Assembly: GCA_041163765.1 (NCBI GenBank) | Contig: JBEAQS010000060.1 | Coordinates: 1-9,809 of the forward strand | Reading direction: 5' to 3' | DNA from: MAG-120531 sp041163765 | GTDB lineage: Bacteria > Bacteroidota > Bacteroidia > Flavobacteriales > Flavobacteriaceae | Length of the DNA: 9,809 nt | The notes under the pieces: generated by a model | Told to the model about the DNA's origin: nothing | The model's input: only the letters and a program-made list of their open reading frames with translations | Databases searched by the model: none | In this document: in pieces, positions 1-6,870 of the stretch | Layout of the letters: the number at the start of each line of letters is the position of its first letter | How positions within the stretch are numbered: position 1 is the first letter of the stretch | Program-made: the position numbers and the translations under genes

Positions 1-1341
1 GGCGGACGTGTCAAAACACTACACCCTAAGGTATTTGGAGGCATCCTTAACCGAAGAAACCTAGCTGAGGATCAAGCACAAATGGCAGAATTTGACATTC
101 CGCAAATCGACATCGTCATCGTGGACTTATATCCTTTTGAAAAAACAGTAGCTTCTGGGGGAACCCCTCAAGAAATTATTGAAAAAATAGACATCGGTGG
201 TATTTCATTGATTCGTGCTGCCGCAAAAAACTTCCAAGATGTGCTCTGTGTTGCTGACCGAGCGGATTATCCAGCTGTTTTGGAGGTACTGCAGAAAAAC
301 AACGGAGGAACAACCTTAGCAGAGAGAAAGTTGTTTGCTGCAAAAGCATTTAATACGTCTTCGCACTACGACTCCGCCATTTTTCACTACTTCAACCAAA
401 GCGCTGGTGTAGACGCGCTTAAATTAAGCGTGCAACAAAGCATGCCGTTGCGCTACGGGGAAAATCCACACCAACAAGGGCGTTTTTATGGAGACTTTGA
501 CGCACTATTTACCCAACTTCACGGTAAAGAGCTTTCTTATAACAATTTGTTAGACATAGATGCTGCGGTTCAGCTTATTCAAGAATTCAAAAACGACGGC
601 CCAACTTTTGCTATTCTAAAACACAACAACGCTTGTGGTTTAGCCACGAGAGACACCCTAAAGCAAGCGTATTTGGACGCATTGGCCGCAGACCCCACCT
701 CTGCTTTTGGGGGCGTATTGATCGCCAACAAAACCCTAGATCTGGCTACCGCTCAAGAAATAGATCAATTGTTCTGTGAGGTGGTTATTGCTCCTGGTAT
801 GGATGCTGAGGCCGTGATCGCTTTACAATCCAAGAAGAACAGAATTTTATTGATTCAGAAAGAAACTGAAACCGATCAAAAACAAGTGCGCACAGCATTA
901 AACGGATATTTGGTTCAGGACAAAGACAATTTGACGGAGACCGAGGACCAACTGACAACGGTGACTGTTACCTCCCCAACTCCAGAGGAAGTAGCCGATT
1001 TGTTATTTGCCGCAAAACTTTGTAAACACACCAAGTCCAATACGATCGTATTGGCCAAAAACAGACAATTGATCGCCAGTGGAACCGGGCAAACCTCCCG
1101 AGTAGATGCTTTGCAACAAGCTATTCACAAAGCAAAAACCTTTGGTTTTGACCTCAGTGGTGCTGCGATGGCGAGCGATGCATTTTTCCCCTTCCCGGAC
1201 TGTGTAGAGATTGCCGATCAAGCGGGAATTACCGCAGTGATTCAACCTGGAGGATCGATTAAAGATTCATTGAGTATTGACTATTGTAACGAGCACAATA
1301 TGTCTATGGTACTCACAGGAATTAGACATTTCAAACATTAA
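1..1341 (+). CDS. purH: PurH, bifunctional AICAR transformylase / IMP cyclohydrolase (5'-truncated by window edge)
   Basis: PurH catalyses the last two steps of de novo purine synthesis in the cytoplasm: formylation of AICAR with 10-formyl-THF, then ring closure of FAICAR to IMP. The reading frame is open from base 1, where it encodes GGRVKTLHPK, a signature of the IMP cyclohydrolase (MGS-like) domain. The Met codon at 82 is therefore internal and not the true start. About 446 residues are present, so roughly 60 N-terminal residues of a usual ~505-510 aa protein are missing. IDIGG...RAAAKN (about 190-230) belongs to the cyclohydrolase domain. LRYGENPHQ (about 443-470) opens the transformylase domain. 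The catalytic Lys-His pair lies in KHNNACG from base 619. The protein ends in the family-typical TGIRHFKH. The frame is intact, with no lesion. mreB follows after 38 bp. Identity is secure; the only gap is the missing N-terminus. Confidence 0.97.
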   Translation, partial: GGRVKTLHPKVFGGILNRRNLAEDQAQMAEFDIPQIDIVIVDLYPFEKTVASGGTPQEIIEKIDIGGISLIRAAAKNFQDVLCVADRADYPAVLEVLQKNNGGTTLAERKLFAAKAFNTSSHYDSAIFHYFNQSAGVDALKLSVQQSMPLRYGENPHQQGRFYGDFDALFTQLHGKELSYNNLLDIDAAVQLIQEFKNDGPTFAILKHNNACGLATRDTLKQAYLDALAADPTSAFGGVLIANKTLDLATAQEIDQLFCEVVIAPGMDAEAVIALQSKKNRILLIQKETETDQKQVRTALNGYLVQDKDNLTETEDQLTTVTVTSPTPEEVADLLFAAKLCKHTKSNTIVLAKNRQLIASGTGQTSRVDALQQAIHKAKTFGFDLSGAAMASDAFFPFPDCVEIADQAGITAVIQPGGSIKDSLSIDYCNEHNMSMVLTGIRHFKH

Positions 1342-1379
1342 TTTTCGTATATTACCGTCCACATTTTCAGCAACATACC
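1342..1379 (+). other. purH-mreB intergenic gap
   Basis: This 38-bp AT-rich spacer is the longest gene-free stretch in the window. It has no Shine-Dalgarno-like sequence before the mreB ATG and no hairpin with a T-run that could end purH transcription. TAATTTTC at 1339-1346 differs at one base from the Bacteroidota -7 consensus TAnnTTTG, but no TTG-type -33 element sits at the right distance upstream. The simplest reading is that mreB is at least partly transcribed by read-through from purH, though an unrecognised promoter inside purH is possible. Confidence 0.45.
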
Positions 1380-2408
1380 ATGGGATTTTTTGATTTTTTA
1401 ACCGAGGACATCGCGATAGACTTAGGCACTGCCAATACCCTTATTATTCACAATGACAAAGTGGTTGTCGACAGCCCATCTATAGTGGCCAGAGACCGCA
1501 CCACTGGGAAAATAATTGCCGTTGGTAAAGAAGCCAACTTGATGCAAGGAAAAACCCATGAAAACATCAAAACAATCAGACCGCTTAAAGACGGAGTAAT
1601 CGCTGATTTTGACGCTTCTGAAAAGATGATCAGTATGTTCATCAAAGAAATCCCTGCTTTAAAAAAGAAACTTTTTCCACCTGCGCTACGGTTGGTTATC
1701 TGTATTCCTTCTGGGATTACTGAAGTGGAGATGCGCGCCGTTAAGGAATCTGCTGAACGCGTGAATGGGAAAGAAGTTTATCTGATTCACGAACCTATGG
1801 CAGCCGCTATTGGTATCGGATTAGATATCATGGAACCCAAAGGAAGCATGATTGTAGACATAGGGGGTGGTACTACAGAAATCGCCGTCATCGCTTTGGG
1901 CGGTATTGTATGCGACAAATCAGTTAAGGTCGCCGGAGACGTATTTACCAACGACATTATTTACTACATGCGCACCCAGCACAACTTGTATGTGGGGGAA
2001 GCTACAGCAGAGCACATCAAGATTACCGTGGGCGCAGCCACTGAAGACTTACAATCTCCTCCGGATGAACTTTCGGTTCAAGGTCGGGATTTGTTGAGTG
2101 GAAAACCTAAACAAGTACAAATCAACTACCGCGAAGTAGCCAAGGCACTGGACAAATCGATCATCCGTATTGAGGATGCTGTGATGGAGACTTTGTCAAA
2201 CACCCCGCCAGAACTAGCTTCTGACATCTACAATTCAGGTATATTCCTAGCCGGTGGAGGTTCCATGTTGCGTGGATTAGACAAGCGCTTATCCCTCAAA
2301 ACAGACCTGCCCGTGTACATCGCAGAAGACCCATTACGCGCCGTGGTACGCGGAACAGGTATCGCGCTAAAAAACCTCGATCGATACAAAGGCATCTTGA
2401 TGCAGTAA
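1380..2408 (+). CDS. mreB: MreB, actin-like rod shape-determining protein
   Basis: MreB is a bacterial actin that forms membrane-bound antiparallel filaments under the inner membrane and orients the Rod complex during sidewall growth. The 342-aa length is normal for the family. The actin-fold nucleotide motifs are all visible: phosphate-1 IAIDLGTANT (residues 11-20), the HEPMAAAIG segment with the presumed catalytic Glu138, phosphate-2 VDIGGGTTE (159-167) and the adenosine motif AGGGSMLRG (291-299). The N-terminus MGFFDFL is short and hydrophobic and may help membrane contact, replacing the longer amphipathic helix of proteobacterial MreB. The chosen start gives the usual Bacteroidota N-terminus directly before phosphate-1. 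It is the first gene of the mreBCD-mrdA-rodA cluster, and mreC begins 18 bp downstream. No defects were seen, and it cannot be confused with Hsp70 or FtsA given its length and motif order. Confidence 0.98.
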   Translation: MGFFDFLTEDIAIDLGTANTLIIHNDKVVVDSPSIVARDRTTGKIIAVGKEANLMQGKTHENIKTIRPLKDGVIADFDASEKMISMFIKEIPALKKKLFPPALRLVICIPSGITEVEMRAVKESAERVNGKEVYLIHEPMAAAIGIGLDIMEPKGSMIVDIGGGTTEIAVIALGGIVCDKSVKVAGDVFTNDIIYYMRTQHNLYVGEATAEHIKITVGAATEDLQSPPDELSVQGRDLLSGKPKQVQINYREVAKALDKSIIRIEDAVMETLSNTPPELASDIYNSGIFLAGGGSMLRGLDKRLSLKTDLPVYIAEDPLRAVVRGTGIALKNLDRYKGILMQ

Positions 2409-2426
2409 CCCTCAATTGGTTTTTTC

Positions 2427-3215
2427 ATGAGTCGTTTGACGGCGTTCTTTTCAAGCAACAAAACCAAACTGCTCTTTGGCTTTTATCTGGTATTGTCTCT
2501 TACGCTCACCCTGAGCTACCAAACCTTCAATCAGGTGCGTTTATTGCATACTTCAGGGGGCATTGGCGCGCGGATTCACGAAACAACCAGCGATTGGCGT
2601 GACTATTTTAGTTTATCTGCTCAAAACGAGGTGTTGCGACAAGAAAATGCCCGATTAAAGGCGGCTGAATGGAATCAGCCTACGACCTATCAGGCCTACA
2701 GTGGTCCTTATCGAGCAAAAGCAACTCGTGTGGTGCGCAACACCTTTAATCAACGAGATAATTATTTATTGATCAATACGGGTACCAAAGACAGCATTAC
2801 CACAGATATGGGCGTGGTGAGCAACTTAGGTTTAATCGGTATTGTAGAACAAACTCAAAAGGGATACTCCAGCGTGATGAGTATTTTGAACAGTCGCTCC
2901 AGGATAAGTGCTCAAGTCAACCGAACAGGGCATTTCGGATCCTTGGTGTGGAATGGATCAAACCACCGTCGAGTACAGCTTATCGATATACCGATAACCG
3001 CTGAACTGAAAAAAGGGGATACCATAGCTACGGCTGGAATGTCTGGAATTTTCCCAGAAGGCATCTTGATTGGCCGACTGATGGAATGGAAAAAAAGCGC
3101 CGATCAAAACTACTTGGAACTAGAAGTAGCCTTGTTTCAAGACATGAGTAGGGTGAGAAATGTCTATGTACTCCAAAACAAAGACAAAATTTCTAGAGAT
3201 TCTTTGATTCGTTAA
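2427..3215 (+). CDS. mreC: MreC, periplasmic scaffold of the Rod complex
   Basis: MreC is a bitopic inner-membrane protein whose periplasmic part binds and activates PBP2, linking the MreB filament to the wall synthases. The 262 residues follow the family layout: a short cytoplasmic tail, one membrane segment at about 14-31, a helical coiled-coil region at about 62-82 rich in Glu, Arg, Asn and Leu, and a beta-domain at about 97-250. Recognisable family stretches are the DNYLLINTGT segment (111-120), NLGLIGIVEQ (133-142), the GDTIATAGMSGIFPEGI segment (197-213) with its conserved Gly-Phe-Pro-Gly-Ile character, and the closing VYVL. The start gives a positively charged tail just before the membrane segment, as expected. 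mreB ends 18 bp upstream and mreD starts 3 bp downstream. Primary sequence is poorly conserved in this family, but domain layout and position in the operon leave little doubt. Confidence 0.95.
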   Translation: MSRLTAFFSSNKTKLLFGFYLVLSLTLTLSYQTFNQVRLLHTSGGIGARIHETTSDWRDYFSLSAQNEVLRQENARLKAAEWNQPTTYQAYSGPYRAKATRVVRNTFNQRDNYLLINTGTKDSITTDMGVVSNLGLIGIVEQTQKGYSSVMSILNSRSRISAQVNRTGHFGSLVWNGSNHRRVQLIDIPITAELKKGDTIATAGMSGIFPEGILIGRLMEWKKSADQNYLELEVALFQDMSRVRNVYVLQNKDKISRDSLIR

Positions 3216-3218
3216 CCT

Positions 3219-3728
3219 ATGGACCAAACCAACCTCATCAAGGACCTATTTACTGCACTGCTGCTGGTGGTGTTACAGGCCTTTTTGTGGAATAACATCC
3301 ATCTTTTTGGATGGGTCAGCCCCATGTGTTACCTCATTTATTTTTATGTACACCCCTCCTACACCAACCCCATGAGGCTGTTGACCACTGCCTTTTTTAT
3401 GGGCCTACTTTTGGATATCTGGTTAGACACCCTGGCACTTCATGCCCTGGCCTGTGTAGTTGTTGCCCAAAGCAGACCCTGGATCATGCAACTTACCTTT
3501 GGGCTGGCCCATGAACAAAAAACCTTCAGAATTCACCAAGCTACCTGGCTGCAACGGATGGTGTTTTTTGGGCTGATTACCTCAATTCACCACCTGGTGT
3601 TTTTTACCGTTGAAGACCTCAGCTGGAGCCATATAGGCGCTGCGCTTTGGAGGACTTTAATCACGGGCTTAGCGACTATTGGGGTCAGCATGTTGTTGAT
3701 CAGTGTCTTTAAACCGGCCAAATCATGA
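3219..3728 (+). CDS. mreD: MreD, integral membrane Rod-complex protein
   Basis: MreD is a small polytopic inner-membrane protein of the Rod complex that works with MreC to control PBP2 activity. The 169 residues are strongly hydrophobic, with about five or six likely membrane segments near 10-28, 33-46, 54-68, 70-85, 112-130 and 143-163. The most family-like part is GLLLDIWLDTLALHALA (62-78), which matches the conserved GxxxD...G/L-HALA region of MreD. A His-His-xxx-Phe stretch near 124-128 also recalls Bacteroidota MreD. MreD is weakly conserved, so the call rests as much on its place between mreC and mrdA as on sequence. Translation is probably coupled to its neighbours: it begins 3 bp after the mreC stop, and its own stop overlaps the mrdA start. 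Confidence 0.9.
   Translation: MDQTNLIKDLFTALLLVVLQAFLWNNIHLFGWVSPMCYLIYFYVHPSYTNPMRLLTTAFFMGLLLDIWLDTLALHALACVVVAQSRPWIMQLTFGLAHEQKTFRIHQATWLQRMVFFGLITSIHHLVFFTVEDLSWSHIGAALWRTLITGLATIGVSMLLISVFKPAKS
3725..3728 (+). other. ATGA start/stop overlap of mreD and mrdA
   Basis: The mrdA start codon ATG and the mreD stop codon TGA share bases in the sequence ATGA. No Shine-Dalgarno motif precedes the mrdA start, so stop-restart translational coupling is the likely way PBP2 synthesis is tied to MreD synthesis. The mechanism is inferred; the overlap itself is read directly. Confidence 0.8.
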
Positions 3729-5593
3729 GAAAGCATCTGATTTTGCTTTTTGTGCTGCTCGCACTCCTGGTATTTACCGCCAGACTCGTGCAGCTACAGC
3801 TCTTGCGCGATGAGGTTAATTTAGGAGATGATCCATCCATTCGGGCCCAACGCCTATATCCCGGAAGAGGACATATGTTTGATCGGAATGGAAACCTACT
3901 TGTGGCCAATCAACCAGCCTATGACTTGATGTTTATTCCTCAAAACATCAAAAATCTAGATACCCTAACACTGCTAGAGTTGGCCGAGATCGACAAGCAA
4001 ACGTTGATCGATCGCATTGAAAAGGGGTGGGTGTATTCACCGAGATTACCCTCTGTATTGGTCTCTAAGATGTCCAAAGAGTCCTATGCCAAATTGCAAG
4101 AAAAACTATGGCAATTTGAAGGCTTTTTTATTCAAAAGGTCAATCTCAGGGAGTACAAAACGGATGCTGGAGCTCATGTACTTGGGTACATCAGTGAAGT
4201 CAATGATTATGAAGTCAGCACAAATCCTCAATACATCTCTGGTGAAATCATCGGAAGAACGGGCATTGAAAGGCAGTATGAGGAAATACTTCGCGGTCAA
4301 CGCGGTGTTCGCTACCTGCAAAAGGATCGATTTAACAGGGACCTGGGGCCATACAAACAAGGGGCGTACGACACAATTCCCGTGGCTGGTGCTGATCTTA
4401 CCTTAACATTGGATAAGGAGCTTCAAGAATACGGAGAACGACTCATGCGCGGAAAACGCGGAGGGATAGTAGCCATAGAGCCCAAAACAGGAGAGATACT
4501 CTCCATTATTTCAGGCCCCACCTACACCCCTAACCTACTGGTGGGCAGAGATCGATCTAAAAATTACAACGAGTTGTATTACGACTCCATAGCCAAACCC
4601 ACTTGGGACAGATCTTTGCTCGCTCAACCTTCTCCCGGCTCACCTTTTAAAATACTCAATGCGCTCGCAGCGCTACAAGAAGGAGTCATTACACCCGAAA
4701 ATTATGTGGTGTGTCAAAATGGGTTTTTCGTAGGCAAGCACAAAAGAGGGTGTCACTGCGGTGGCGGAGTCCGCGATTTGCGTCTGGGGGTAGCCAAATC
4801 GTGTAATGCCTATTTTGCAGATACGTACCGCAAAATATTTAGCAAATACCGAAAGCCTGGCGATGGAATTGATGCTTGGGAAAAACACATCAAGAGTTTT
4901 GGACTAGGCGAATTCCTAGGGTACGATTTGCCCAGTGGGCAGCCTGGAAGAGTACCCAATAGGGCATACTACGACAAAGTTTACGGGAAAGACCGGTGGG
5001 CCCCCTCTTTCATAATTTCTAATGCCATCGGACAAGGAGAAGTCGCCGCAACCCCTATCCAACTGGCCAATATGACCGCGGCCATCGCCAATAAAGGCTA
5101 TTACTTTACCCCTCATGTGGTGAAAGCCATCAATGGAGCACCCATCAAAGACCCTCAATTTACCAAGAGAAAAAACACAACCATAGACGCCAAACATTTT
5201 GGACCTGTCATCCAAGCGATGGCAGATGTTTATTCTCCTGAAGGAACTGCCCGAGGGATCTTGGTGCCTGGAATAAGCATCGCTGGAAAAACAGGGACCG
5301 TGGAAAACTTTACCCGCATCAATGGGGTGCGCACTCAATTGACCGATCATTCTGTTTTTATCGCATTTGCCCCCGTGGAAGACCCTAAAATCGCTCTGGC
5401 GGTCTATATAGAACACGGATACTACGGAGCGCGTTATGCGGGACATATCGCTTCTTTGATGATTGAAAAATACCTAAAAGACAGCATCACCAGAACTGAT
5501 CTAGAGACTAGGATGTTGACCAAAACATTAGAGCGAGAATACGCCAAACCAATCAGCGGAGCTCCCTTTAGAATCAACGAATATGCTTGGTAA
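3725..5593 (+). CDS. mrdA: MrdA, penicillin-binding protein 2 (elongation-specific DD-transpeptidase)
   Basis: This class B PBP cross-links peptidoglycan strands made by RodA. It is anchored in the inner membrane with its catalytic domain in the periplasm. The 622-aa length is normal. A single membrane anchor lies at about 4-22. The pedestal/dimerisation domain follows, beginning with RLYPGRGHMFDRNGNLL (43-59) and continuing to about 215. The transpeptidase domain carries all three penicillin-binding motifs: SPFK with nucleophile Ser306 and Lys309, SCN at 359-361, and KTGT at 522-525. SPFK in place of STFK is usual for Bacteroidota PBP2. A Cys/His cluster (Cys330, Cys343, His344, Cys345, Cys360) lies between the first two motifs. 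The gene overlaps mreD by 4 bp and rodA by 11 bp. No other class B PBP, such as FtsI, fits as well given the partnership with rodA. Confidence 0.97.
   Translation: MRKHLILLFVLLALLVFTARLVQLQLLRDEVNLGDDPSIRAQRLYPGRGHMFDRNGNLLVANQPAYDLMFIPQNIKNLDTLTLLELAEIDKQTLIDRIEKGWVYSPRLPSVLVSKMSKESYAKLQEKLWQFEGFFIQKVNLREYKTDAGAHVLGYISEVNDYEVSTNPQYISGEIIGRTGIERQYEEILRGQRGVRYLQKDRFNRDLGPYKQGAYDTIPVAGADLTLTLDKELQEYGERLMRGKRGGIVAIEPKTGEILSIISGPTYTPNLLVGRDRSKNYNELYYDSIAKPTWDRSLLAQPSPGSPFKILNALAALQEGVITPENYVVCQNGFFVGKHKRGCHCGGGVRDLRLGVAKSCNAYFADTYRKIFSKYRKPGDGIDAWEKHIKSFGLGEFLGYDLPSGQPGRVPNRAYYDKVYGKDRWAPSFIISNAIGQGEVAATPIQLANMTAAIANKGYYFTPHVVKAINGAPIKDPQFTKRKNTTIDAKHFGPVIQAMADVYSPEGTARGILVPGISIAGKTGTVENFTRINGVRTQLTDHSVFIAFAPVEDPKIALAVYIEHGYYGARYAGHIASLMIEKYLKDSITRTDLETRMLTKTLEREYAKPISGAPFRINEYAW
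5583..5593 (+). other. 11-bp overlap of mrdA end and rodA start
   Basis: The rodA ATG lies inside the last codons of mrdA, in a different frame. The bases before it (AATCAACGAAT) contain no Shine-Dalgarno motif. This start gives RodA a short basic cytoplasmic tail (LGNARIKRIDW) before its first membrane segment, as in related proteins, so the overlap appears real. Coupled translation of the transpeptidase and its cognate glycosyltransferase is inferred. Confidence 0.75.
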
Positions 5594-6866
5594 CGCACGA
5601 ATCAAACGCATTGACTGGCTGATTGTCGGTCTCTATTTATTCCTGGTACTAGCGGGATGGCTGAATATATACTCGGCTAGTTCTCCAGCTGAACCAGGTT
5701 CCCCCTTTGACTGGTCTGCTGTGTACGGGAAACAATTGGTGTTTATCGGCATCAGTTTGGTTGTGATCTGGTTGCTTTTTTTGTTGGAGACCCGATGGAT
5801 TGAGCGGTTTTCCTCGATTGCCTACATCATTTCTCTGGTGCTCTTGGCCGGTCTTTTTGTAGCGGGAAAAACCATATCCGGGGCTACTTCATGGTATGGA
5901 TTAGGTTTTTTTAATTTTCAACCTTCAGAGCTCGCTAAGATTACAGCAGCACTGGCGCTAGCCAAGTATTTGAGCGATGTGCAAATCGACATGAAACGCT
6001 CCCTGACCCAGTGGTCAGTGATCCTGATCATACTACTTCCTGCATTGCTCGTCATTCCACAACCGGATCCTGGTTCAGCATTGATCTATTTTACGTTAAT
6101 TTTTGTACTGTTTCGCGAAGGTTTTCCCCTGACCTTTCTTTGGGTGGGTATGTATGGAATTCTGCTCTTTATCGCCACATTGAAGTGGGGGGTTTTATGG
6201 ACGAGCAGCGGGGTGTTGCTGTTGGGAACTGTGTTGTATTACCAAGCCAAGAAAAGATTTAAATGGCGCATTCCCATGGCCCTACTGATTTTAGCACTCA
6301 GTGTAGCTGGCTCATTTTCAGTGAATTATATCTATGAAGAAGTATTTGAACAAAGACACCGAGATCGTTTCAGTCTTTGGTTAGACCTAGAAAAAGACCC
6401 TGATGTACTCAAAAAAATCAATAAAACCATTGGATACAACGCCTACCAAAGCGAAAAAACCATTGAATCTGGTGGGTTTTGGGGAAAAGGATTTTTAGAG
6501 GGATCGCGTACTAAAGGAAATTTTGTTCCCGAACAACACACGGACTACATCTTCAGCACCATCGGAGAAGAATGGGGCTTTGTCGGTTCATTTTCAGTTA
6601 TCCTAGCCTTTAGCGTACTCTTGATTCGACTTTGGCAACGCGCTGAAGCACAGACCAACAAATTTAACCGCATCTATGGCTATGGGGTTATTTCCATTCT
6701 AGGCTTCCACTACATCATCAACATCGGTATGGTCTTGGGATTATTGCCCACCATCGGTATCCCCTTGCCCTTAATCAGCTATGGAGGCTCTGGTATGTTG
6801 TTTTTTACCCTACTCTTGTTTTTGTTTGTCAAACTGGACAGCAACCGACTGAGTGAGTGGGATTAG
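5583..6866 (+). CDS. rodA: RodA, SEDS-family peptidoglycan glycosyltransferase
   Basis: RodA is the polytopic inner-membrane enzyme that polymerises lipid II into glycan strands, working as a pair with PBP2. The 427 residues hold about ten hydrophobic membrane segments. SEDS motifs appear in order: GATSWYGLG with conserved Trp104, FQPSELAKI (112-120), PQPDPGSAL (159-167), the extracellular-loop segment SGGFWGKGFLEG (296-307), and PEQHTDYIF with Asp321, which matches the essential Asp of SEDS enzymes. GMVLGLLPTIGIPLPLIS follows near 382-399, then YGGSG. The loop with QRHRDRFSLWLD (257-268) is also typical. It is RodA and not FtsW because of the adjoining mrdA and mre genes. At about 420 aa it is longer than E. 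coli RodA (370 aa), as is normal in Bacteroidota. It is the last gene of the Rod operon and ends 4 bp from the stop codon of the convergent selO. Confidence 0.97.
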   Translation: MLGNARIKRIDWLIVGLYLFLVLAGWLNIYSASSPAEPGSPFDWSAVYGKQLVFIGISLVVIWLLFLLETRWIERFSSIAYIISLVLLAGLFVAGKTISGATSWYGLGFFNFQPSELAKITAALALAKYLSDVQIDMKRSLTQWSVILIILLPALLVIPQPDPGSALIYFTLIFVLFREGFPLTFLWVGMYGILLFIATLKWGVLWTSSGVLLLGTVLYYQAKKRFKWRIPMALLILALSVAGSFSVNYIYEEVFEQRHRDRFSLWLDLEKDPDVLKKINKTIGYNAYQSEKTIESGGFWGKGFLEGSRTKGNFVPEQHTDYIFSTIGEEWGFVGSFSVILAFSVLLIRLWQRAEAQTNKFNRIYGYGVISILGFHYIINIGMVLGLLPTIGIPLPLISYGGSGMLFFTLLLFLFVKLDSNRLSEWD

Positions 6867-6870
6867 CCGG
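6867..6870. other. 4-bp convergent junction between rodA and selO
   Basis: The rodA stop TAG (6864-6866) and the selO stop TAA (complement of 6871-6873) are separated only by CCGG. There is no room for an intergenic terminator. Within about 40 bases on each side I found only a 5-bp imperfect pairing (AACCG at 6843-6847 with CGGTT at 6868-6872, 20-nt loop, no T-run), which is not a credible terminator. Transcripts from the two sides probably overlap at their 3' ends. Confidence 0.7.

Noticed and set aside
1339..1346. TAATTTTC as a Bacteroidota -7 promoter element for mreB
   Set aside because: One base differs from TAnnTTTG and no TTG-type -33 element is found at the usual distance upstream, so it is not supported as a promoter.
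2407..2425. AACC / GGTT pairing followed by a run of six T between mreB and mreC, resembling a mini terminator
   Set aside because: The stem has only 4 bp with two G-C pairs, too weak for termination, and it sits inside an operon directly before the mreC start.
4017..4406. A 129-codon plus-strand frame inside mrdA
   Set aside because: It is a frame-shifted reading of the PBP2 pedestal domain, which is intact in its own frame.
4916..5446. A 176-codon open frame on the minus strand inside mrdA
   Set aside because: It lies fully antisense to the conserved transpeptidase domain of PBP2, its translation shows no recognisable domain, and no promoter or start context supports it.
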